This document shows positions 8,131-17,278 of a stretch of 17,278 bases of DNA, one piece after another. This DNA comes from CAZFZT01 sp964523675 (GTDB taxonomy: Bacteria; Planctomycetota; Phycisphaerae; Phycisphaerales; SM1A02): NCBI GenBank assembly GCA_964523675.1, contig CAZFZT010000074.1:1-17278 (forward strand). The letters run 5' to 3'. A program made the position numbers and the translations under genes. The notes under the pieces were generated by a model. The model did not search any database. It was not told the DNA's origin and saw nothing but the letters and a program-made list of their open reading frames with translations. The stretch's first letter is position 1; the number at the start of each line of letters is the position of its first letter.

Positions 8131-8159
8131 TCGAGAGGTCATGAAGTCGAAAGTACAAT
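8131..8159 (+). promoter_or_regulatory. Candidate sigma-70-type promoter for pnp
   Basis: TCGAGA (8131-8136) and TACAAT (8154-8159) are 17 bases apart. The -10 box matches consensus in 5 of 6 positions. It lies about 155 bases before the pnp start, leaving a long leader that could serve autoregulation. An AGAGG ribosome binding site precedes the ATG at 8314. Confidence 0.45.
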
Positions 8160-8313
8160 CTGGCTCTGCGCAATGGGCCGACCGGCTTTCGACATGCTGA
8201 CGATCTGACACTTCTCCAATGGCTCTGCCTCTTGCCTTCTGCCTCTCAGGGGTTGCCGGATTGCATCATGCAGCACGATGCGCGATGCGCGCATCCCAAT
8301 GTAGAGGTAACCC

Positions 8314-10671
<2,358 letters not shown>

Positions 10672-10696
10672 GTGGTTAGGCGATTTGTGAATGATC

Positions 10697-10726
10697 GAAG
10701 AGGCGCGCCGCAAGGCGCGCCTCTTC
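10697..10726 (+). terminator. Rho-independent-type terminator after pnp
   Basis: A perfect 13-bp stem (GAAGAGGCGCGCC with GGCGCGCCTCTTC) encloses a GCAA tetraloop, 25 bases after the pnp stop codon. The U-tract is short (TCTTCTC). The stem core is shared with the terminator after the truncated pnp copy at 17084. Because this hairpin lies where an upstream in-frame ATG (10691) for the next gene would be, that start is rejected. Confidence 0.75.
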
Positions 10727-10750
10727 TCATGCGCGACCCAAGTATGGCCC

Positions 10751-10779
10751 TTGCCCAATCGCGCGATACCTGCTAGGGT
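10751..10779 (+). promoter_or_regulatory. Weak candidate promoter for the dpdA-like gene
   Basis: TTGCCC (10751-10756) and TAGGGT (10774-10779) are 17 bases apart. Each box matches consensus in only about half its positions. The location just after the pnp terminator is suitable. Confidence 0.25.
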
Positions 10780-10789
10780 TGGCCAACCC
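10776..10789. promoter_or_regulatory. Perfect 14-base palindrome before the dpdA-like gene, candidate operator
   Basis: GGGTTGGCCAACCC is a perfect palindrome. It overlaps the candidate -10 box and ends 3 bases before the GAGGG ribosome binding site (10793-10797) of the ATG at 10805. The placement fits a repressor operator or a hairpin that masks the ribosome binding site. Confidence 0.4.
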
Positions 10790-10804
10790 CCCGAGGGACT
10801 TCTC

Positions 10805-12541
10805 ATGCAACGGCGGCTTCTGGTACTTGGGTGTTCGGCGACGAAGAAGAGTACACCTGGCGTGCTCCCGGCTGTCGATCGGTATGACGGACCGGCGTAC
10901 CTGGTGCTACGGAAGTTCCTGCGATCTTTCCAGTGGCCAGAGCAAGTCTCTGTAGCCGTGCTCTCAGCCAAGTATGGGCTCATCGGCGGGCTGACTCCGA
11001 TCGAGCGCTACAACCGGCGGATGTCTTCGGGTAGGGCAAGGCAACTTGTCGATGATGTTGCGAAGACGCTGGATGGATGGAAGTCGTTGCACTCTCATGT
11101 GGACCTGATCCTCGGCCGGGACTACCTGCCCGCGATTCACGAGACCGCCGAGCGATGTTGGCCGCGAGCGGTGAACGTTGCCCCCGGTCCAATTGGCATG
11201 AAGTTGTCGTATCTTCGGCAAGCATTGGAGAAGGAAGCCGGCAACCCAGTTCAACGACTCGACCATTGTCCGCGTGCTGAGGGCCGCCCCGTCTACTTCC
11301 TGCCAGATTGGGACGACTTCGTCGATGCCGATTTCAACTTCTCCCATGATCGGTTCTCCAGCCCCCACCGCGCTTCACGAAACGAGGTTCACTGCTCGCA
11401 ATTGGTCGCACCCAAGCGTCTGGCAGATGGCATTCTCGTCAGCTTGGCGCAAAGCCAAACAGGAAAGGGCCTGCTGCGAGCGATCGAATCTTCATCGCCA
11501 GCTTCACTCGCTCCCAAATCCGTGAAGAAGCACTTCGGATTGGCGGCGGATCAATGGGCCTTTGGCGACTGCGGCGCGTTCAGCTACGTGAATGAAGATG
11601 AGCCGACCATCTCGGTCGAGCAAGCCGTAGCGATCTATGAACTCTTCGGGTTCGATCTGGGCGCGAGTGTCGACCATATTCCCGTGACGCATATTGTTCG
11701 GGATGGGAAGCGAAAGCGATTGACCAAAGCGCAGCAGTTGGATCGCGTCAAGATCACCCGGCGTAATGCCCTCAAGTTCATGGAAGCATGGCGGCGGCGC
11801 GAATGTCGCTTTAACCCTGTCGGCGTCGTTCAAGGGCTTTCGCCAGAAGACTACGCTCTTACCGCAAACCAGTACCGCGAAATGGGCTATCGCCGAATCG
11901 CGCTCGGCGGCCTTGTGCCGAAGTCGGACGGGGAAATCTCTGAAATCGTCAAAACCGTAACTGACGCGCTTCGACACGTGAAGAATCGTCCCTGGCTGCA
12001 CCTCATGGGCGTCTATCGTCCAAAGCTACAAACCGCTTTTCGTACATACGGCGTCGATAGCTTCGACAGCGCGACGTACTTCCGCAAGTCGTGGCTGCGC
12101 TCCGATCAGAACTACCTCGGCGCGGATGGACAGTGGTATGCCGCTATTCGGGTTCCGCCCTCTCATGATCCGAGAACAATGAAGCGGATGCGCGAAGCGC
12201 GGCACCATGAATCGACCATCCTGAAGCGGGAGCGCGCTGCGCTGCGGGCGTTGCGGGCGTACTCCCGAAAGCAGATGTCGCTGACAACGTGTCTCGATGC
12301 AGTGATGGCCTACGACGGGTTGCTTCAGCGTGATGAGGCCGAGGAGAAATCACTCCGGGCGGCGTACCGCCGAACGCTGGAGGAGCGGCCATGGGAGAAG
12401 TGCAAATGCCGGGTATGTCAAGACATCAAGATTGATGTCCTGATCTTCCGGGGACTGAATCGGAACAAGCGCAGGGGGGCGCACAACACGCTCATGCTCT
12501 ATCGTGGGCTCCTCAGAACTCCTGCTCGTCCAGCCAGTTGA
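10805..12541 (+). CDS. dpdA: DpdA-family TGT-like transglycosylase with N-terminal DUF6884/YaaA-like domain
   Basis: A 578-residue protein. The start at 10805 is supported by GAGGG 7 bases upstream and by the pnp terminator lying over the earlier in-frame ATG. Residues ~3-145 resemble DUF6884/YaaA-like domains (VLGCSATKK at 7-15, LSAKYGL at 53-59). From ~162 the protein resembles the tRNA-guanine transglycosylase barrel in its DNA-modifying DpdA form: GDCGAFSY at 254-261 with the probable general acid D255, SVDHI at 288-292, substrate-pocket GVVQG at 340-344 and ALGGL at 366-370, and SFDS at 419-422 with probable nucleophile D421. A zinc site follows: CKCRVC (533-538) and H560. About 110 residues, rich in charged helix, separate nucleophile and zinc cysteines, against ~40 in bacterial TGT. 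Known DpdA exchanges guanine in DNA for preQ0. It probably modifies DNA; a tRNA substrate is not excluded. The 3' end overlaps convergent herA by 29 bases. Confidence 0.8.
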   Translation: MQRRLLVLGCSATKKSTPGVLPAVDRYDGPAYLVLRKFLRSFQWPEQVSVAVLSAKYGLIGGLTPIERYNRRMSSGRARQLVDDVAKTLDGWKSLHSHVDLILGRDYLPAIHETAERCWPRAVNVAPGPIGMKLSYLRQALEKEAGNPVQRLDHCPRAEGRPVYFLPDWDDFVDADFNFSHDRFSSPHRASRNEVHCSQLVAPKRLADGILVSLAQSQTGKGLLRAIESSSPASLAPKSVKKHFGLAADQWAFGDCGAFSYVNEDEPTISVEQAVAIYELFGFDLGASVDHIPVTHIVRDGKRKRLTKAQQLDRVKITRRNALKFMEAWRRRECRFNPVGVVQGLSPEDYALTANQYREMGYRRIALGGLVPKSDGEISEIVKTVTDALRHVKNRPWLHLMGVYRPKLQTAFRTYGVDSFDSATYFRKSWLRSDQNYLGADGQWYAAIRVPPSHDPRTMKRMREARHHESTILKRERAALRALRAYSRKQMSLTTCLDAVMAYDGLLQRDEAEEKSLRAAYRRTLEERPWEKCKCRVCQDIKIDVLIFRGLNRNKRRGAHNTLMLYRGLLRTPARPAS

Positions 12542-14336
12542 GTATTCGCTCGTCGGCGTTCTCGGTATGGATCGGTAAGGGCACAGACTCCAAACCGGTG
12601 GCCTCGTGACTCACAATGAGCCAATCGCCCTTGCGGAACTTGAACGTCTGACGGAACATATCTTCGGATATGCCGAAGGCTTCACAGACGCGGTCTCTGT
12701 CCGATTTGCGAGGCAGCTTCGAGATGAAGTAGGTATGCGGCTGAGCCATGATACTTGTATTCAGATACGTGACGCGTTGGGTTGCGATTCCCAGACCCAA
12801 GCCGAATTTGCGCCCGCGTCGGGCTAGGGTATGGGCGATTGCAGTTGAGCGCTTTTGGCTCTCATAGTCCGCAGTCAACGGTATGAACTCGTCTGCTTCG
12901 TCAAAGATAAAGCTGACGAGCGGTTCTATCTGACCTGATCGGCGGCGACTCTCATAGAGAGCATTGCCGAGGTTCGCCGCAAACTCGCGAAGCTCATCGG
13001 GGTCTGCTGCCTGGACCACGATGAGCGATGATCCATCGTCAGAGTTCAGTCTCTCCACGATCCCTGGGATTCGGACACGACAGTTCGCAGGAGCGTCTCG
13101 CTGTCCCGAGAGGCGCTCCTGCTCCCGCCTAATCAAAGTTTCCATTACCCTCAGCCATGTGCTAGCAGTCGCACCTTGAACGTTCTGCTTATCTTGTTGG
13201 ATTCGTGCGAGCAAGGAATCCACATTTGCCTGCGTGAAAGGAACTGCGTAATTAGTCTGGATGTCACTAAAGATCGCTTGAATGACCGGCGCATCATTGT
13301 TAGCTGGTCTTCCCTTGCGTATCTCGTCCTCATGTTCGGTGATGAACTGTGCGAGCGTACGCTCGCGCTCTTGCCATACCCGGAGACGATTCTCACTGAG
13401 CATGCGCGCGAACACCTGTCGAAATCGGTCGCGATGGGGCTTCAATCGCTTGGGGTAAAGCGTCGTCTGCGCAAAGCTCATCGCCGCAGCGTCCAGTAGT
13501 GATGGACGATCGCCTTCCGGAGCAGCATAATAGTCGAGAACTGGATTTGGCAGAGTCTCTGGCCCAACGGCTACCAGCCCAGCATGAGGAAGATCAGCCA
13601 ACAAGTCCGCGAGCAGCACCGCAAACTCACTCATGAGATCAAACACCACGAGCTTGACCGGAGGTCCATCGCCTTTTCCCAAGAATTTTGCGATGCTGGT
13701 CGAGAGGAGATTCGATTTACCTGCCCCCGTGAACCCGAAGATCGCAAAGTGGGTCTTCAGGGCGTCCTCAATGCGAAGGTAGATAGAGACGTCCTCATCG
13801 CGCAGCAACGGCCCCATGCGAGCGACATGATCCGCCTCGATGTCGATCCCAAGGTTCGCTAGCTTCTGTGTCGTGGCCGTATCAAGCAGTCGTGCGGGAT
13901 GTCCTACCATCGGCAGACCCTGCTCCTGCACAAGATTGCCGTCATCGTCCATCATCAGATTCGTAGGGATCGCCACACATTTGATCTTCGTGGTGTCATC
14001 CGTCGCCTCAGTTTCCTGATCGATCCAATCTTGCCCGGCACTGCGCGCAGCTTCCTCAAGGAACCCGGGAAACCCTGACATTGTGTCCCCGATCGCGTAG
14101 TGGACTGGCAGCATGGTTGTAATCTCAAGGACACTCGCCCATTCGTGATCGCGGCCGCGCGGATCGAGATGAAAGTTTGGTACAGTGATCATCGCGCCTT
14201 CACCAAGCGTGTTGATCACATCGCGCGTGTAATCGAACCAGATTTCGAATCTGTAGCGTGAGAGCGGGTCTTCCTCGATCCGCATCAATGTTCCGACAAT
14301 CTGCTTGCCCTCGCTGTTCTTTGCGTACAAAGTCAT
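12513..14336 (-). CDS. herA: HerA-type hexameric DNA translocase ATPase
   Basis: A 607-residue ATPase of the HerA/FtsK superfamily (DUF87). Residues 1-~85 look like the HAS-barrel that binds the nuclease partner. The ATPase core carries Walker A GFTGAGKSN at 201-209, the HerA motif VFDLMSEF at 231-238 (in place of the common FDxxGEY form), Walker B FIFDEADEF at 476-484, a candidate arginine finger region ARRGRKFGLGL at 505-515 and the sensor ATQR at 518-521. All catalytic elements look intact. HerA forms a hexameric ring that pumps DNA and stimulates NurA. The start at 14336 overlaps the nurA stop by 4 bases (ATGA), with AGGAG just before the ATG, so the two are coupled. In archaea the pair works in DNA end resection; in bacteria HerA-like ATPases with nucleases are recurrent in phage defence. 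The latter is likelier here, given the DpdA-like neighbour and flanking repeats. Confidence 0.9.
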   Translation of the reverse strand: MTLYAKNSEGKQIVGTLMRIEEDPLSRYRFEIWFDYTRDVINTLGEGAMITVPNFHLDPRGRDHEWASVLEITTMLPVHYAIGDTMSGFPGFLEEAARSAGQDWIDQETEATDDTTKIKCVAIPTNLMMDDDGNLVQEQGLPMVGHPARLLDTATTQKLANLGIDIEADHVARMGPLLRDEDVSIYLRIEDALKTHFAIFGFTGAGKSNLLSTSIAKFLGKGDGPPVKLVVFDLMSEFAVLLADLLADLPHAGLVAVGPETLPNPVLDYYAAPEGDRPSLLDAAAMSFAQTTLYPKRLKPHRDRFRQVFARMLSENRLRVWQERERTLAQFITEHEDEIRKGRPANNDAPVIQAIFSDIQTNYAVPFTQANVDSLLARIQQDKQNVQGATASTWLRVMETLIRREQERLSGQRDAPANCRVRIPGIVERLNSDDGSSLIVVQAADPDELREFAANLGNALYESRRRSGQIEPLVSFIFDEADEFIPLTADYESQKRSTAIAHTLARRGRKFGLGLGIATQRVTYLNTSIMAQPHTYFISKLPRKSDRDRVCEAFGISEDMFRQTFKFRKGDWLIVSHEATGLESVPLPIHTENADERILNWLDEQEF

Positions 14337-16333
14337 CGTCTCCTGAATGCTTCGCGAATTGATCGAAGGGTGCGCGCCAGTGGCCGTGCATTAAATGAGA
14401 CCTCGCTGGATCGGATAGCTGCTCGAAGTCGATCGCCGAGCGTTTTTGCGCCCCAATCTGCTTTGTGCAGCGGATCAGGATACCCGATGACCTCAGGATA
14501 ATGGTTCCGAGTGAGCGAGTTAAGCAGATACATCGCGATGTCCTGTCCCGTGTTTGAGTCGTCACCGCCTGTAAAACCAATGGGGTGAACGTTCCCAAGA
14601 TAATGCGGAAGGATGCCTCGTGTCTCTAGGGTTGTTGTGGTCAGGTCCAAACGCGGAGAGCTGTGATCGAGGCCGGGCGAACAGAGGCGATCGACGAATA
14701 CAACGTGCCCCATGAGCGGCGAGCGCTTGCTTCGGTTGATGTAGAACTGTGCCAAGGACCGGCTGAAAAGGCCCATGTGTGCGACGATGTAATCCTGCAC
14801 AGCCCCAAGCGCTTTCTGGCCATCATCATTGTCGCGACCGACTGCCTTCATCCACAGAGTCATAAAGGCTGAATCGAATTCGCACGTTCCCCACGGCGCC
14901 TCCAGATCGTCCAAAGTGAGCGCAACGAACTCGAAGAACATTCGATCGGTCCAAGGGAGCCGATCCACCTGGAGCGCTGCAAGCTCCGGAATTTGCACCG
15001 CATGCCTTAGGACGCCGAGATAGTTACGCGTGAAGTATCGGGACGTCGAATCTTTGGCGATTCCCAAGAGCATGACCTTCTGCTCCCAGCATGCCTCTAC
15101 CAGCGCCCGCAAGCCAACGCCGGTGAGAAAATCGATGTCATTGGGATCAAGCCAGTGTTCTCGCTCAACGCCATGCTCATCTTCCGCCGTGTAGATCATG
15201 GCTTCGGGCTTCTTGTCTCGAAAGAGCCGCCTGCAGATCGACTGAAATAGGCCCTTGGTGAACTCCCAACTCTCCCGCACATCCAAAGCGACAGACCCAA
15301 GATCAGGTTCGTTCCATTCGGTAGCGAACACATCATCCCGCAGCACGCCAAGGCGCTGAACGCGTGGGATGAATGTGGGAGAACCCATCGAATGGTCGAG
15401 CAATCCTCCGTCCCCGACGCGGTATCTCTGCAGGTCGCCAAACAATGGGCCGCGAGCGGCCGCTTTCCGAAGAGTCCCAAGATCGACACTGTGATTCTGC
15501 GCAATCTCTCGCAGATCGACTTCATTGCACTTCGCCCTTGCCAACTCTGCCAGGACAAGCGAATGCAAACGGAACCGATTGGCGTTCGGTAATCCGAGTT
15601 CTCCTGAAAACGGATGAGCCAAGGCGGTGACAACGTCTCGAAAGTCAAGACGTCGGCGGTCGTGACGGTACCCGCACAGATTGACGGCGTCAGGCTTTGC
15701 TGCAATCGAGGCGATGACACTCGAAGGGAGCAGATCCATAAGCACGAGCCGCGGTCGCTCGATTGCAGACGAAGTAACTACGTTGTATGCAAGATACACC
15801 TCAGCCAGTTGCATCAGCTTGGTGTGAACAGAAGCGAGGTTGACGCGCTCGGCATCGCTCATGAGAAAGTCCTCCTCACTACCGACAGCCTCCGCGAGTT
15901 GAGCCATCGGGACGGGCACGTATGCCACCATTGATACATCTCGCTCCAGTTGCCAGCGGCGATATCGAATGCTGGGTCGACGATCATCTTCGTGCAACTC
16001 AAGCTGCCCCTTTGCACCGTATGCACAGGCCGAGAAGACCACAAAGTCGCTGAATAGGTCCTTGTTGCAACTCCCGTCAATGGCGACAAAGTCGAGTGTT
16101 GTCGTGCCGAAAAATCGCTCGATGCTTCGGTGCAGTCGGCGGCGCGAACCTGCTTCGCTCCACATCGTTGCCAGTTGCCTGGTCATCGCGTGGACGTAGT
16201 CGCGGTAGAATTGAACAGCGTTCTCGCCCCGTTCGGCGTAGAGAGATTCGTACCGCGCCCGGGATGCCCCTAGGGAATCGCGATATGCTCGGAGGATGTT
16301 TGAGACTTCTGACGCCACCGTGGCATTTATCAT
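14333..16333 (-). CDS. nurA: NurA-domain nuclease, long form
   Basis: A 666-residue protein from the ATG at 16333. NurA features: FVAIDGSC at 82-89 with metal ligand D85, a second acidic strand LVLMDLLPSS with D200, LLGIAKDSTSRYF at 422-434 (the conserved Lys-Asp pair), and a C-terminal YPDPLHKADWGAKTL with H623 in the region of the conserved NurA histidine. NurA is a metal-dependent 5'-3' exo/endonuclease acting with HerA. It is far longer than archaeal NurA (about 340-400 residues); the extra length lies mainly between ~205 and ~400 and around 450-560 and matches nothing I know. A longer frame reaching back to 16819 runs antisense through the pnp fragment and is rejected. No Shine-Dalgarno is seen at the chosen ATG. 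First gene of a nurA-herA operon with a 4-base overlap. Confidence 0.83.
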   Translation of the reverse strand: MINATVASEVSNILRAYRDSLGASRARYESLYAERGENAVQFYRDYVHAMTRQLATMWSEAGSRRRLHRSIERFFGTTTLDFVAIDGSCNKDLFSDFVVFSACAYGAKGQLELHEDDRRPSIRYRRWQLERDVSMVAYVPVPMAQLAEAVGSEEDFLMSDAERVNLASVHTKLMQLAEVYLAYNVVTSSAIERPRLVLMDLLPSSVIASIAAKPDAVNLCGYRHDRRRLDFRDVVTALAHPFSGELGLPNANRFRLHSLVLAELARAKCNEVDLREIAQNHSVDLGTLRKAAARGPLFGDLQRYRVGDGGLLDHSMGSPTFIPRVQRLGVLRDDVFATEWNEPDLGSVALDVRESWEFTKGLFQSICRRLFRDKKPEAMIYTAEDEHGVEREHWLDPNDIDFLTGVGLRALVEACWEQKVMLLGIAKDSTSRYFTRNYLGVLRHAVQIPELAALQVDRLPWTDRMFFEFVALTLDDLEAPWGTCEFDSAFMTLWMKAVGRDNDDGQKALGAVQDYIVAHMGLFSRSLAQFYINRSKRSPLMGHVVFVDRLCSPGLDHSSPRLDLTTTTLETRGILPHYLGNVHPIGFTGGDDSNTGQDIAMYLLNSLTRNHYPEVIGYPDPLHKADWGAKTLGDRLRAAIRSSEVSFNARPLARTLRSIREAFRRR

Positions 16334-16458
16334 AATCGATGCCGGGCGGCGAGGGTTGTTCGGGCAATAATGATTCGATGTTGAGATTTCGCTCTTCCGG
16401 TTCCCGAAGCACGCTTGGGTTGGTGGCGTCGAAGTCGGCGGCGGACTTCGCGTGACTG
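16334..16458. other. Right junction: non-coding segment upstream of nurA containing a hairpin
   Basis: This 125-base segment separates the nurA start from the abrupt beginning of the pnp fragment and must hold the nurA promoter; no convincing boxes were found. At 16430-16450, CGAAGTC pairs with GACTTCG across a 7-base GGCGGCG loop, 8 bases before the homology with pnp begins. It could be a recombination site or operator. Confidence 0.45.
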
Positions 16459-17050
16459 CATCGACATCGAAAACAACGGCACCGTTTACATCGCCGCCAC
16501 CGATGGCGAAGCCGGCGAGCGCGCCAAGGCGGAAGTCGAAGCCCTCGGCGCGGAGATCAAGGTCGGCTCCATCTACGAAGGCAAGGTCGTCTCCACCAAG
16601 GACTTCGGCGCGTTCATCGAAATCGCGCCCGGCACCGACGGCATGTGCCACATCTCCGAACTCGCAGAGGGTTACGTCAAGTCCGTCGATGAAGTCGTCA
16701 AGATCGGCGACACCATCAAGGTGAAGGTCATCAACGTCGACGACAACGGCCGCATCAAACTCTCCCGCAAGGCCCTCATCGCAGATGGCGAAACCCTCAA
16801 CGACGGTGCACCAACCCAAGTCGGCGACGGCTCCCGACCACCAAGACGCGAAGGCGGCTCCGGCTCCGGGGGCGGCGGAGGTGACCGAGACCGAGGCGAT
16901 CGCGGCGACCGTGGTGGCCGAGGCGGCGGCGACCGCAAACGAGGCCGAGGCCGAGGCGGCAAAGGCGGCTCCGGTTCCGGTTCCGGCAATTCCGGCAATT
17001 CCGGGGGCGGTGGCGAACGCGAAGGTCAGGCCGTGTCAACCCCTGATTGA
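16459..17050 (+). pseudogene. pnp: 5'-truncated second copy of the pnp 3' end
   Basis: This encodes the last third of the PNPase KH domain (from IDIENNGTVYIAA), the full S1 domain and a Gly/Arg-rich tail, and ends in TGA like the complete gene. The catalytic RNase PH domains and the KH GPGGK loop are absent. The homology starts at 16459; upstream is unrelated sequence. A TTG at 16415 could start a ~211-residue frame, but it has no ribosome binding site and 15 of its first residues are unrelated, so I treat this as a remnant. Differences from the intact copy are mostly synonymous, so it descends from a diverged functional allele, probably the native 3' end displaced by the insertion. The tail differs by short repeats (SGSGSGNSGNSGGG). 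It might still yield a free S1-domain peptide. Confidence 0.85.
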
Positions 17051-17083
17051 TCGCGGAACGCTAACGCACGCAAGAACCCCAAG

Positions 17084-17110
17084 AGGCGCGCCACACGGCG
17101 CGCCTTTTTT
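17084..17110 (+). terminator. Rho-independent terminator after the truncated pnp copy
   Basis: AGGCGCGCC pairs with GGCGCGCCT across an ACAC loop and is followed by a run of six T. It corresponds to the hairpin at 10697 but has a better T-tract, as expected of the native pnp terminator. Confidence 0.85.
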
Positions 17111-17142
17111 GCTGCCCTGAATGCCGCAACGCCTTGCGTCAT

Positions 17143-17162
17143 CCGTCGCGGGGACGCGACGG
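17143..17162. terminator. Stem-loop between pnp remnant and LRR gene
   Basis: CCGTCGCG and CGCGACGG form a perfect 8-bp stem with a GGGA loop. It lies 7 bases past the stop codon of the minus-strand LRR gene and may act as its terminator; no clear T-tract follows on that strand. Confidence 0.4.
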
Positions 17163-17169
17163 CTCGCCT

Positions 17170-17278
17170 CTAAATATAGATAACGCAATCAGGATGTGTC
17201 CTTCGCAGCGCTTCGACTTGCTCGTCGCTCACCTGCGTCCCGTTGAGCCAGAGCGTCTGCAGCTTCGAGAGGGAGGCC
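17170..17278 (-). CDS. Leucine-rich-repeat protein, C-terminal end (cut by window edge)
   Basis: Only the last ~35 residues are in the window, read on the minus strand to a TAG at 17170-17172. They contain a bacterial leucine-rich repeat (LSKLQTLWLNGTQVSDEQV) followed by a typical C-terminal cap, EALRRTHPDCVIYI. This repeat with its DCVIYI-like ending is characteristic of the many small LRR proteins of Planctomycetota. Function is unknown; such proteins usually mediate binding. It faces the pnp remnant and was probably the native downstream neighbour of pnp before the insertion. Confidence 0.75.
   Translation of the reverse strand, partial: ASLSKLQTLWLNGTQVSDEQVEALRRTHPDCVIYI

Larger units (their letters stand above)
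10727..16458. mobile_element. Putative acquired module inserted at the pnp 3' end
   Basis: The segment between the two pnp repeats carries dpdA-like, herA and nurA and a short non-coding end. It is bounded on the left by a complete pnp and terminator and on the right by a pnp copy that begins abruptly inside the KH domain. A circular molecule with a pnp 3' fragment, integrating by one crossover (homologous or site-specific), would produce exactly this layout: an intact gene on the left with a donor 3' end, and the displaced native 3' end on the right. No integrase, transposase, tRNA or target-site duplication was found, so the mechanism is open and mobility is inferred from the repeats alone. 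Confidence 0.55.
16459..17110 (+). repeat. Right copy of the ~0.6-kb direct repeat
   Basis: Counterpart of 10116-10726. The match covers the pnp fragment and, after a divergent spacer, the GGCGCGCC-based terminator. The clean left edge at 16459 marks the recombination boundary. Confidence 0.9.

Noticed and set aside
10691..10804. Earlier in-frame ATG for the dpdA-like gene
   Set aside because: It lies in the pnp terminator hairpin, has no ribosome binding site, and the added residues are not domain-like.
10805..12541. Housekeeping tRNA-guanine transglycosylase (tgt)
   Set aside because: The motifs GDCGAFSY and SFDSATYF and the domain layout fit the DpdA branch better than the DSGGFQ form of bacterial Tgt.
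10727..16458. Canonical integrative element with integrase or transposase
   Set aside because: No recombinase gene, tRNA target or terminal inverted repeats were found; only the pnp repeats support mobility.
16334..16819. N-terminal extension of nurA on the minus strand
   Set aside because: It reads antisense through the pnp fragment and is Asp/Val/Ala-rich, as expected of a shadow frame in high-GC DNA.
16860..17030. CRISPR-like or tandem repeat array in the pnp tail
   Set aside because: The short Gly/Arg codon repeats are coding low complexity with no regular spacers.

Overview
The window looks like a chromosomal segment of a Planctomycetota bacterium, probably of the Phycisphaerae type. 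This is inferred from the leucine-rich-repeat protein entering at the right edge, the small UVR-motif protein, sparse Shine-Dalgarno signals and moderate-to-high GC. No rRNA or other phylogenetic marker confirms it.

Positions 1-7538 hold ordinary chromosomal genes, mostly on the plus strand: the possible tail of an unknown gene, a UVR-motif protein, an exported serine hydrolase of the beta-lactamase/penicillin-binding fold, a FabZ-like hot-dog dehydratase, a small exported proline-rich protein (minus strand), a class I mannose-6-phosphate isomerase translationally coupled to an exported parallel beta-helix protein, and a ferric-reductase-like membrane flavocytochrome. Positions 7590-10726 hold the classic rpsO-pnp pair (ribosomal protein S15 and polynucleotide phosphorylase), with candidate promoters, a likely S15 leader hairpin and terminators.

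The notable part is 10116-17110. Immediately after pnp and its terminator lie three genes: a DpdA-family tRNA-guanine-transglycosylase-like protein with an extra N-terminal DUF6884/YaaA-like domain (plus strand), and facing it a HerA-type ATPase and a long NurA-type nuclease that overlap by 4 bases (minus strand). The dpdA and herA genes converge and overlap by 29 bases at their 3' ends. Beyond nurA lies a second, 5'-truncated copy of the 3' end of pnp: part of the KH domain, the S1 domain, the Gly/Arg tail and a matching terminator. The module is thus flanked by direct repeats of about 0.6 kb. This is what integration of a DNA segment carrying a diverged pnp 3' end would leave behind.

I propose that dpdA-herA-nurA is a compact defence or DNA-modification module that entered through the pnp 3' end. 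The DpdA-like enzyme would exchange a guanine for a 7-deazaguanine, by analogy with Dpd systems, and the HerA-NurA motor-nuclease would process DNA that lacks (or carries) the mark. No preQ0 synthesis genes, dpdB-K partners or recombinase are visible here, so the function remains an inference.
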